From Brachionus rotundiformis (taxonomy: Eukaryota; Rotifera; Eurotatoria; Ploima; Brachionidae), in contig JAESIW010000065.1 in the NCBI GenBank assembly GCA_016802295.1, positions 496,001 to 560,000 of the forward strand: 64,000 bases of DNA, in the 5' to 3' direction. Made by a program: the position numbers and the translations under genes. Shown here piece by piece: positions 1 to 10,500 of the stretch. How positions within the stretch are numbered: the first letter of the stretch is position 1; every line of letters begins with the position of its first letter. The notes below the pieces were generated by a model. The model did not search any database and was not told the DNA's origin. It saw nothing but the letters and a program-made list of their open reading frames with translations.

Positions 1-21
1 AAAAACATTTATAAAACTAAA

Positions 22-1698
22 ATGAACCTAATAAATACAACACTGACCAAACTTAAGTCTCGTTTTCTTGCTTATGACAGCAAGATCAACTGGACAGTAT
101 TTTGTTTTATATTTTGCTTTACTATAGGTATATTTTTACACAAAAAAAAAGGTTACAAAATAAATAATTTTTTATGTAGGCGCATGGCTGGACATTAATG
201 GGCTATGGTGCGAACTGCCAATTATGGTCGCCGAACTTCCAGAAGGTTAACCAACATTTACTTTTTAAAATATTTAATTTTTTTTTTAATATAGGATGGA
301 AATTGCCAAGCATTTTGTCCGCATCAACACAGATAGCTCAAATTGCGCCATTTATTTATCTAATTGGACGACGTTTCGCCCCTAAAATATTCACCTATGT
401 CAACGTTATTTATGTCATTTTGTCGATTGGTGCTTTATCTTGTTTTTTGCTTTCATTTTTCTGGAATACCACGGCAGAAATTTTGGGTGAAAATCATAGC
501 ATTGGTCTTATTGTTTTAAATTTTTGTCTTGCTCTTTTGGGTAAATTAAATCACCAGATATTTAAGTTAAACTGAATTTAAATTATTTTTGCTTTAGATG
601 GAACATCTTCGGTTACATTTTTACCATATATAGGAACCAATTTTGCCAAAGAATACATCATACCAAATTACATCGGCGAATCGTTGGCTGCTTTGATTCC
701 AAGTATCTTATCATTAATACAGGGCTTGGGACAAGATCCCGGATGTAGCAACGTCACCGATCCATTGACAAACATAACTAGCCTCCAACCTAATCAAATA
801 AAGCCGAATTATTCCGTTCAAGTTTATTTTTTGTTTATGTTCGGACTTCTTTGCATAAGCACCATTGCTTTTTCACTTCTCAATTTTTCTGCCATTGCCA
901 AACGAGAAAAAAAAAATACCAATATTAACAAAAGATCACGTACCATTTCCGAAAAATCCGAAATAGAAATATCACCTGAAAATGCAATTAATTCTCAAAC
1001 CAATCTAACTTCAACTGGGCAACAAAATTTTATTTCTCCTAATATACCAGTTGCCAACAATCGAAAAGAACAGATTTTTCTCTTGACAATAATATTTTGG
1101 GTGTCTTTTTTGGCATATGGAACGCTACCAGGACTTCAATCATATTCGACATTACCATACGGTTAATTTTTTTAATTAAACCAAAATATAAATTTTAAAA
1201 AACAAATACATTTTTTCAGGTAACAATATTTTCAACTATGCAGTAAATTTGAGTATGCTTTTATTTTCCTAAAATTAAAATTTAATTCATTTTTGCTAAG
1301 GTTTTGTTTTCTTGCCATTTTCTATCATATTTTCCATATGGTCATACGAAGCATCAGTTCGACAAATTGCTATCGAATTTTGTATCGTTTTAGTATTTAG
1401 CTTCTACATCATATTTTTGAGCATAACTAGCCCATGTCCACCATTTTTAGACAGTTGGCTGGGACCTTTCCTGTCTGTCTTTTCTTGGATAATGACTCAA
1501 ATGATGTACATGAGAATAAGATGTTTAGTAGCAACTAGATTAGAGCGATTTGGTGAAAAAGTTTTACTGATTTTGGGAACCTTAACTATGGTCGGACAAA
1601 TTTTTGGTGGTTTAATAATTTTTATTATAGTGAATATTTATAGTTTATTGAAGGATAAAGATTATTGCGCTCTTGACTACCATGAATACTGCTTTTAA
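22..1698 (+). CDS. SLC52A: Riboflavin transporter, SLC52A family, copy 1
   Basis: This is a plasma-membrane riboflavin (vitamin B2) transporter of the RFVT/SLC52A family. Six exons join in frame: 22-127, 180-245, 295-540, 598-1161, 1220-1252 and 1301-1698, giving about 470 aa against roughly 450-470 in the human proteins. Introns are 48-58 bp and GT-AG. Exons 1-3 read GAWLDINGLWCELP, then ELPEGWKLPSIL, the N-terminal RFVT signature. Exon 4 gives SVTFLPYIG and EYIIPNYIGES. Exon 6 carries the C-terminal SPCPPF and RCLVATRLERFGEK motifs shared by all four copies. About ten or eleven hydrophobic segments surround a charged central loop. The ATG at 22 was chosen by alignment with copy 2. The promoter lies outside the window. 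Confidence 0.9.
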
Positions 1699-2022
1699 TT
1701 TGTTAAATTAATGTCAAAATATATTTTGGTTTTATATAAAAATTTTTTTCTTAAATAAAAACGAAAATAAAAGCTAAAATTAATGTTGATGATTTAAATT
1801 TTTTAATTTTATAATTTCATTTTCAAAATGTCGGGAAATAATTTTTCTAAATATTTCTTATCTTTAATACTTTAAATATTAAATAAATTAAACAATATTT
1901 TATCAGTCTCAGAGGCAGTTAAATTTTACCTTTTCAATTATCTTATCTATATAAAAAATTTGATCAGCAAAATGTAAATGCAAATTGAAATAAAGGCTAT
2001 TTAAAGTAATTTTAAAGCGAAA
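1699..2022. other. Intergenic spacer between SLC52A copies 1 and 2
   Basis: AT-rich spacer with no coding potential. An AATAAA at 1754-1759 is a possible poly(A) signal for copy 1, although such hexamers are common by chance at this composition. The spacer must also hold the 5' region of copy 2. Confidence 0.5.
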
Positions 2023-3404
2023 ATGATGCAAAAATTTCGTGAATACAGCTCAAAAGTAGACTGGTCGATTTTTTTTCTAATTGTAAGTTTTACCTGTTCA
2101 TCATGGATATGTGCAACAAGTATATGGGCTCAGCTTCCTTTAATTATTTATGAAACAAGTGAATCATGGCGATTGCCATCAATACTTACTTTATTGGCTC
2201 AACTTGCACAGCTTGGTCCCATTGTGGTGTTTCCTGCACTAAAACGACTATTACCAAATAAGTTTATTACCAACAAACGAGTTATTTATTGTAAATTAAT
2301 GATCGAATTAGCGGCATTGGTATCGCTTATTTTTTACTGGAATAAAACATTCTACATTCTTGGAGAAAATCGCACATTATTTTTGTATCTAGTTAATTTA
2401 ATTTTTAACCTTTTCGGTAAAAATTTGAAAAAAAATTTAAATTTTTTACCAAATTTTTCATTTTAGACGGAATGTCTACTGTCAGTTTTCTTCCATTCAT
2501 AAACCAGAATTTACCTCAGGAGTACATAATACCAGTTTACATTGGTGAAGGCTTTTCAAGTCTCGTACCAAGCTCGATTGTTTTTGTTCAAGGAATAAAT
2601 AGGAATCAGCATCTTTGTCAAAATAATTCATATACTGTTTCAAATTTGACATTTTACAAATTAAATTCAACTAAACCCGAGTCGAAATTTTCAGTTTCAG
2701 CTTTTTTTGGAATAATTACTTTATTTTTTATCATCAGTTTTATTTCATTTCTAATTTTAAACAAAAAAATCTCATCTCTTCAAAGTTTGAAAAGCAAAAA
2801 TGGTGAAAATCTAGTATTTTTAGATAAATTAAACGAACAAAATACGGCTCAAGATACTCAAGATAAACAAAAAAACATTTTTGAAATAGTTTATCTGCTT
2901 ATTTTAAGTTTTGTAATTTCTTTTTTCATGTATGGAGCACTTCTGGGACTCCAATCATATTCTACTCTAGCTTATAGTCATTTAGCATTCAATTTGAGCA
3001 TTAATTTAGGTAATTTGATGTTACCCATGGTCATATTTTTCTCAATTGTCTCATATAAATTAAGCCTGTGGGCTATTACATTTGAATTTATCATTGCTTT
3101 GTTGATCTCAGTCTATATTGTCTTTATAAGTTTTTGCAGTCCATGTCCTCCTTTAATGACACATTGGTCAGGCAGTGCCCTTGTTGTTTTAGCTTGGATA
3201 GTAAGCGAATGCATATTTTTGCGTCTTAGATGTGTGATAGCGGCTAGCTTGGAAAAATACGGACAAAAAATTCTTTTAATTTTAGGTTGGGTAACATTAT
3301 TGGGACAGGTTTGCGGAGGAATCACCATCTATGTTTTAGTCGATATTATGAAAGTATTTGTGGCTCGCCCTGACTGTCAAAATAGCAGCGAATTTTGTCA
3401 CTAA
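2023..3404 (+). CDS. SLC52A: Riboflavin transporter, SLC52A family, copy 2
   Basis: Second tandem RFVT paralogue, about 443 aa, in only two exons: 2023-2416 and 2467-3404, joined by one 50-bp phase-1 intron. The first exon is continuous where copy 1 has two introns, and the last exon is continuous where copy 1 has two more. The diagnostic N-terminal segment is diverged (ATSIWAQLPLIIYE, ESWRLPSIL): the usual acidic-proline-glycine step before the tryptophan is replaced by SES. STVSFLPFI, EYIIPVYIGEG, SPCPPL and RCVIAASLEKYG are recognisable. Being the most diverged in the substrate-side motif, it could differ in specificity; this is inference. Confidence 0.88.
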
Positions 3405-4013
3405 TCAGTTTTAACTTTAAGATTCTATTATAAATTTAATTGATAAAATTATAAAACCTAACTATAATAAAAGAAATTAAAAAAACACTAGAAAATATTT
3501 TATTTAATCAATCATTAAATAGATTTGGTTTTAGAAAAATTTAATGTTTAATTTTATCCCAAATAAGAAAATTAATTCATAATTTGAAATTTAAAATTTA
3601 ATAGAGCATTTAATATATATATATTTTTATCTATGGTTTTCAATCTAACATAATTAAAGACTATCTTTTTCATGGATATTAATGCTTGATTAAAGATAAC
3701 AGTTAAACTTGAAAGTTTATTTTAAATTTTTAAATGACAAATACAAATATTCTCATATAGAAATTCTGTACAATTGAATTGCATAATATTTAGATAGGCA
3801 TTCAAAAAAAAAGTATAAAGTAATCTTAGTTATTATTGATTACGAATTTTAGATATCAAGTTGATTGTCGGAGTATATAAAAACACTAATATAAATTTCT
3901 TATCTTAACTTAGACTTGCAAATTGTTTTGATTTTTTTGAAATAAAAATCCTAGCGGCTTGCTAATATTTAACACGTTTTGACACTTTTTTTTAAACTTA
4001 AATCTATAGTGTT
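3405..4013. other. Intergenic spacer between SLC52A copies 2 and 3
   Basis: About 600 bp of AT-rich sequence with a short TA tract near 3616-3626. No open frames or structured elements stand out. A possible splice acceptor (ctatag) lies a few bases before the copy 3 ATG, so a 5' UTR intron or trans-splice site is possible. Confidence 0.4.
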
Positions 4014-5584
4014 ATGGACAATCAGATTGATCGATCAGTGCCATTATGGAAACAAGTAGTCAATGACTTTAAAGTTTACAATTCGAATATAAGTTGGTTC
4101 GTTTTTGTTCTGGTAGTAGCATTTTCTTGGGGAGGGTGGATTGAAATTTTTGGTAAATATGTTTAAATAAAAAATGGCTGATAAAACTCGTGTTTTTTTA
4201 AGGAATATGGGCAGAGTTACCTTTGATTGTTAATTCTCTTCCAGAAGGATGGCGTTTGCCTAGTATACTCACTGGTACAACTCAAATCGGTCAAATCGGC
4301 TCTTTAGTTTATTTACTTCTAAATCAAATTAAGCCAAAACACTTTTCCTTCAAAAGGATTATATTTTTCAAGTTGATTGCCACAACTGCAGCAACATTGG
4401 TACTTAGTTTTGTATGGGAAAAAACATTTTTTGTCTTTGGTGAAGACAGAAGCTTGGGTCTTCTATCTTTGGTGCTTCTGTTTAGTTTTTGTGGCAAGTT
4501 AAAGTTTTAACTAAAAGTTAAAAAATTAATTTTTTCGTTTAAGATGGTTTTTCCACTATTTCATCTTTACCTTTCATAACAAAATATTTTAAAAAAGAGT
4601 ATATAATTCCATATTACATAGGTGAGGCCTTGTTTGCACTGATACCTAGTGTTATTGCCATAATACAAGGCGCTGGTGATGACTTGGGATGTGAAAATGA
4701 AATCGTTATCCAAAAAATGTACGACAACTTCTCCAATGTATTCTTTGTAAATCAAACTAATCTTAAACCTGTCGTCCTGAATCCAATTTTTTCAGTAAAA
4801 ATATATTTTTTGATAATATTTGGCTTTTTATCTATTAGTTTAATTGCATTTATCGTGTTAAATTCTTCAGTTGTAAAGAATGAAAAAAATAAAGAACCTT
4901 GCCATAAATTAGATAATTTGTGTGTCAATGAATTTGAAAATCATCTTTTACATAAACCACAATCTTCAAAATTGGAAACACAGCACCGTGAAGAAGAAAA
5001 AATTCTCCTCTTATGTTTGAACTTTCTGATAACATTCTTTTTTTACGGCATTTTGCCAGGCGTACAATCATACTCTACATTACCGTATGGAAACAATGTT
5101 TTTCATCTCTCTATCAATTTAAGTATGTTTTATTTTAAGTAGGATTTATTTATTTTTAAAAAGATAAAAGAAATTTTTTATTTTAGGTAACATTTTTCTT
5201 CCTATTGCAATATTTCTGTCTGTTTGGTCATATAATGTATCAATTAAGCAAATATTAATCGAATTTTTTATCGCAGTGATGTTCTCAACTTATATAGTTT
5301 TTATTAGCTTCAAAAGTCCTTGTCCACCATTTTTAGAAACTTCATTTGGACCGGTTATGATCTGTGCAAGCTGGATTTTGTCTCAATCGGTCTTTATGCG
5401 TGTTAGGTGCATTATATCGACAAGATTGGAACGCTTTGGTGAAAAAATACTTCTCAAGTCTGGCTCATTAACGCTTTTAGGTGAAGTAGTGGGAGGCATA
5501 TTAATTTTTATAGTGGTAGAGAAATTTAGAATATTCAAAGAAAAACCTGAGTGTGTATTCGATCTTAGTTATTGTAAGGCTTAA
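4014..5584 (+). CDS. SLC52A: Riboflavin transporter, SLC52A family, copy 3
   Basis: Third tandem RFVT paralogue, about 468 aa, from exons 4014-4152, 4203-4493, 4544-5122 and 5187-5584. Motifs in order are GIWAELPLIVN, SLPEGWRLPSIL, STISSLPFI, EYIIPYYIGEA, SPCPPF and RCIISTRLERFGEK. Intron 2 (4494-4543) starts with GCAAGT rather than GT. The join is required to keep the conserved GDG-type exon boundary in frame, and the GC donor has the strong consensus typical of GC-AG introns. The start at 4014 gives an N-terminus longer than in copies 1 and 2 and is the first in-frame ATG before the first transmembrane segment. Confidence 0.88.
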
Positions 5585-5863
5585 ACATATTCATTTGTCA
5601 ACGTTTATTGTTTTTGTTTTTTTATAATTTATTATAAAAAATTTTCTTAAAATAAATATTTAAAATATTTTTTGGAATTTTCGAAGCAATCCTTGTTTTC
5701 GAAAGGTAAAATGCTTTCAATATTTAGCTTATTATATTTTTTATAATTTAAAATTAAATTTTCAATTTAAAAATAAAATTATCGCTACCATAAATTATTT
5801 CAATATTATTAATTAAAATTACACGAATATCGAGTTTTTGAAGTATATTTTTTATATTCAAGA

Positions 5864-7509
5864 TTGTTTAGAATGCATCACATCGATCAAATAGAGCTGA
5901 TATCTGATGGAAATATTTTCCAATTCAAATCTTCAAATTCATTCAATAATTATTTTTCTAAAGTTAAAGTTGGAGTTTTCTTATTGATCTGCTTTTTTAC
6001 ATTAAGTAAAATTACTTTATTTAAATTTAAAAACATTAAATTTCTGGTATTATATGGATGACATCGATATTTTTTTATAGGCTCATGGTTAGATATATCA
6101 GGTAATTAGATAATTTAAAATTCAAGTAACCAAATATTAAATGTATTTCAAAAAGGCATTTGGTGTGAATTGCCATTTATGATTCATCAGCTCCCTGAAG
6201 GTTGGAGGTAAAATAAATTAAAATAATAATTAATTAAACTTTTATTAATTGACCAAGGTTGCCATCTATTCTATCAGCTATATCTCAAGTAGCTCAAATT
6301 GGACCATTTATTTATCTGCTGATTAGGTACTTTTTTCCAGCCAAAATCGACAATGCAAAAGTCATTTACTTTATTCTCATCACCGGTGCAGTCTCTTGTT
6401 TTTTTCTAGCTTTTTTTTGGAAAAAGTCAGTTGTTGTACATGAGGAAAATCGAAGCGTATACCTCTACATATTTTATTTCATGTTGTCGCTTCTTGGTAA
6501 TATGACAGGAATAAAATATTCATTAAATTGGTTACTAAATAATTTTTAAAATTTAGATGGAATGTCAACCTTAACTTTTTTGCCCTATATTGGCGAGCAT
6601 TTTGCCAAAGAGTACATAATACCCAATTATATAGGCGAATCTTTTTCTTCTCTTGTGCCGGCTGTTTTGTCTTTGATACAAGGTTTTCACGAGGAGGATT
6701 GCGACATTGTTAATCTAAATAAAACATCTACTTCAACATTTTCTGAAAATACCAACAAACCAAAATTTTCTGTTTTTGTTTATTTTCTTTTAATTTTTTT
6801 TTTAATATTAATTAGTATTACATCCTTTTCATATTTGAATTTTTCAAACTATGCACGACGAGCCAGAAAAAATCGATTCTCATGGGTATCAGCTGAGTTT
6901 GCCATTGGTGAGGATATTGAAAATGATATTGCTAGAAGAGACCAAGAAATTAAACAAAAACTAAATATCAAAGAAAAAAAACAAGAAATAAGATTATTGT
7001 TTATTTTGACTTTAATGGTAACATTTGTCTACTATGGTTTTCTTCCAGGTCTAATGTCCTACTCAACGATCCCATATTCCAACAAATTTTTCCATTTGTC
7101 TGTAAATTTGAGCAGCATTCTGTTACCGTTTTCGATAATTTTTTCAATATTTTCTTATAAAGTAAGCATACAGCGAATTTGTTTTGAATCAATAGTACCA
7201 TTTATTATGGCGTTTTACATTTATTTGGTATCTGTATTCAGTCCATGCCCTCCATTTGTTAACAATAAAAATCAAATTGGAGGCTATCTGATTGTTTTTT
7301 GTTGGGTTGTAACTAGTTTAATGTTTATGCGAATAAGGTGTCTTATAGCAACTAGACTTGGAAAATACGGCAAGAATATTTTGTTTAAATTGGGATGTTT
7401 TACAATACTTGGCCAAGTTTTTGGAGGTCTTATTGTATTTTTAATGGTCGATTATTTAAGATTATTTATTGATAAACCTAAGTGTGTCCAGAGATATTTT
7501 TGTTATTAA
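5864..7509 (+). CDS. SLC52A: Riboflavin transporter, SLC52A family, copy 4
   Basis: Fourth tandem RFVT paralogue, about 468 aa (465 if the second ATG at 5873 is used). Exons: 5864-6005, 6081-6101, 6156-6207, 6258-6496 and 6557-7509. Exon 2 is only 21 bp and encodes SSWLDIS, the counterpart of AWLDIN in copy 1. Exon 3 gives GIWCELPFMI and LPEGW. The last exon is uninterrupted and carries STLTFLPYIG, EYIIPNYIGES, SPCPPF and RCLIATRLGKYG. It is closest to copy 1 in motif spelling. It alone has introns on both sides of the micro-exon and after the GWR codons. Confidence 0.87.
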
Positions 7510-10500
7510 TATTTTTTTATAAAATAAAAATTTACTTATAGATATTGATACTAGTTTATTCAGATAAACGAAACTACCAAGTTTGATTATACTTTTGAAA
7601 AGTTGTTCATATTTGTCAATAATTTAATTCTATTCATTTAAAGCAAATAGACTGATTAATTTTAATAATTTAAATACGAAAAGTTAGAGGTGTCTTGGAT
7701 TAATTTTGACTAAAAGAGTAAAATTACACTGGTTTACTTTAATTGTTTGTTTTTTATTTTAATTTAAAAAGAATGTTTATTATTTTAATTCCAAGTTGAA
7801 TATTTATTTTAAAATTTTATTTAATTCTTATTTGATTATGTATTTAGTTGGAAAAGACTAAAATTTTCTTATTATATATATATATATATAAATTAATATT
7901 TAAAAATGATTATAATAAATGGTAATCTAATTGAAGTGTTTTTAAGAATATTTAAGGAAAAGTCTTTAAAGATACTTAAGTTTAGGATTTTTTTACGAAA
8001 TTCTATTTATAAAGTTATAAATATCAAATATAAATAACTTTGATATTTTTAAAGAATTTATTTTTATCTGTAAAAATTTTTAAAATAGATCTCAAATATG
8101 ATTCATTTTGATATAACTACATTTGTTGAAAAATATTTGCAATTTTAGAGTTTTTTGATGAAAATTAATAATACGGTATTATAAAACGGAATTTTAATGG
8201 CCATATGCTGCTCAAGGAGGATACAAGGAAGAAAAAAAATAATAAATTAAATAAAATCAATTTTTAAATTATTAATGTAATAAGTTTGATTTTCTGGATA
8301 AAAACTTTTTTAATTTTCTTGCTTTTAAATTTTGATAAAAACAAAGATTTAATTTTGGAGTTAATAGTAATAGTTAAATTTTTTGATTAAGTATTTAGAT
8401 ATAAATTTTACCTTAAATATGTACTTCCTTTAAATCAGAATAAAATATAAAAAATTTGGACCTTATAATTTTAAATTACAACTATTTTATATTCGGTCAA
8501 CACTGCATATCTATCGAATAAATGATCACCTTTTTCACTAGAAAAGCATTTTTAACAATTATGTGATTAATAAAATAAATAGAACAAAATACTCTATTCT
8601 TTTTGTCATTTAAAAATCTACAAAAGCCTATGATAGGTAGTTTATTTATTTATTTATTTATTGCGCCAATTCTGGCGATGTATTAAAATTAAAAAATGAA
8701 AAGTGCAAAAAGTAAAATGTAAGACAAAAAATAATGGTAGTTTATATCAGAAAATGTTGGCTACTGGTTGGTATTTATGGATCAGGTTTTCCATGTCCAA
8801 TATCTATCTAATGGTTAATATGCTTATTTAACAAAAATACTAAAACTTAATCAAAGTATCACATTAAATAACTTTATTGACTGTTATCAAATCTATATAT
8901 ACACATTATTTTCAAAATCATTTTTTGCATTTTTTGTGTTTCTTTGACCATAAAATTTTTTGTTTTTTCAACTAATTTCGTAGGTCTTATCTATTTAATT
9001 AATCAGTATAGCATGAGAAAAACTCCATATAGATCTAGAATTTTAATAAAGTTGCAGTCAAAGTCAATCTCAAATTTGGTCACTAATTATTTTAGACTGA
9101 GTTAGTTAGAGATTAATTAGATACTTATATATTTTTCAAATCAGACTCGTATCTTCATAAAAATCAATATGGGAATTGATTTTAAATATCAATTAGTGGA
9201 TTCTTTTATGGTTCATTAGATCCATGAATATAAGCTTTCTTTAAATATACCTGACTGCTGAGCGAAATATTTAAGATTTTTATTCAATTAAAAAAATCAT
9301 CTTATTAATAACTATTTTATTATTTATTACTATTTTAGAAAATTTAAAAATTATTTATATTTTTTTTTTATTTTAAGACATTCAATTGAATTAAATATTA
9401 GTTTTGAAATTTTTTACAATGTTTTTCACAAGATTTATTTAACAGTTTATAAATTTTTAATTAGCTTTACCAATAATTATTTTCAAAATATGTTTAGTAA
9501 TAGAATCTTTCCGTAAATATAAATAAAAGCAATTAAAAGTCTCATATGGTTATGGAAATTATCGATTTTTGGCTGTTCAATTGGTTTCATTAGAAGTAGA
9601 TTAAAAGCACTTTTGCTCAAGCAATTAATAGTTTTGAAGCTGCGTATAGCGGGCATAAAGATCAAAAATTTACGTCAATTAAACAAGCAAAAGATTTACT
9701 CAGAACATGCTGTTTTTAAGAACTAATCCGCTTCCAAGACTTAAATTAAACATTTGAGGACACATCTTGATATTATCAAATTAAAAATCGCCTCTCATTT
9801 CGAATCGATTAATCGAAAACCGATGAGCAGCGCCAAAAATATCGCTGTTGTTGTAAATAAATTTCTTGTACAGTCACACTTGACCAAAGTATTTTATTTA
9901 CTCTAAGAAATGATTTATTTTGTCATCCAGAAAGTATGCAAGCACAATACAACAACAAAAAACTAGGACTCCATATCAAATATTATTTCAAGCACTCATA
10001 AAAATCCTTACAATACCTATCATTTTAATTAACAATTAAAAACTCTTTTTTTTAATAGAAAAAAATATATATTTTTTTTAATTTCTATTTAAATGACATG
10101 TTTTCGACCGATTTTATTAATGGCTAAATAAAAACTTCTAGTCTCAAAAATAACAACTTAAGATTTATCACGTTCAATGAAGCTCAAGCAATATATCTGA
10201 ATGCACACATTTAGATTTGTTTAAGTAAATACAAGCCAAACAGGTCCAAATAACTAGCTACTTATCATTTAATTGCATAGCTATGATTTATGGCCGCTTT
10301 TTAAATGATTTATTAGCAAAATACACGAATAGATCAGCTTCTAAGTGTATAAGATGTCTTAATCAAGTGAGCTCAAGTGTATTGAGGCTGTTGAGCTTTT
10401 CAGTTTAGCTTACCTCTCTGCCTCTCTTGTCAAAATCTTATTAAAATTCGAGCTTGATTAAATTGAGATAAATGCTGGTTGTTGATGCTGCTGCTCTTGG

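Noticed and set aside
1..5600. SLC52A copies as pseudogenes broken by stops
   Set aside because: Every apparent break coincides with a short intron having proper splice signals and matching phase, and all four reading frames can be rebuilt at full length.
9483..9665. 60-codon minus-strand frame
   Set aside because: No domain, no splice context and composition expected by chance.
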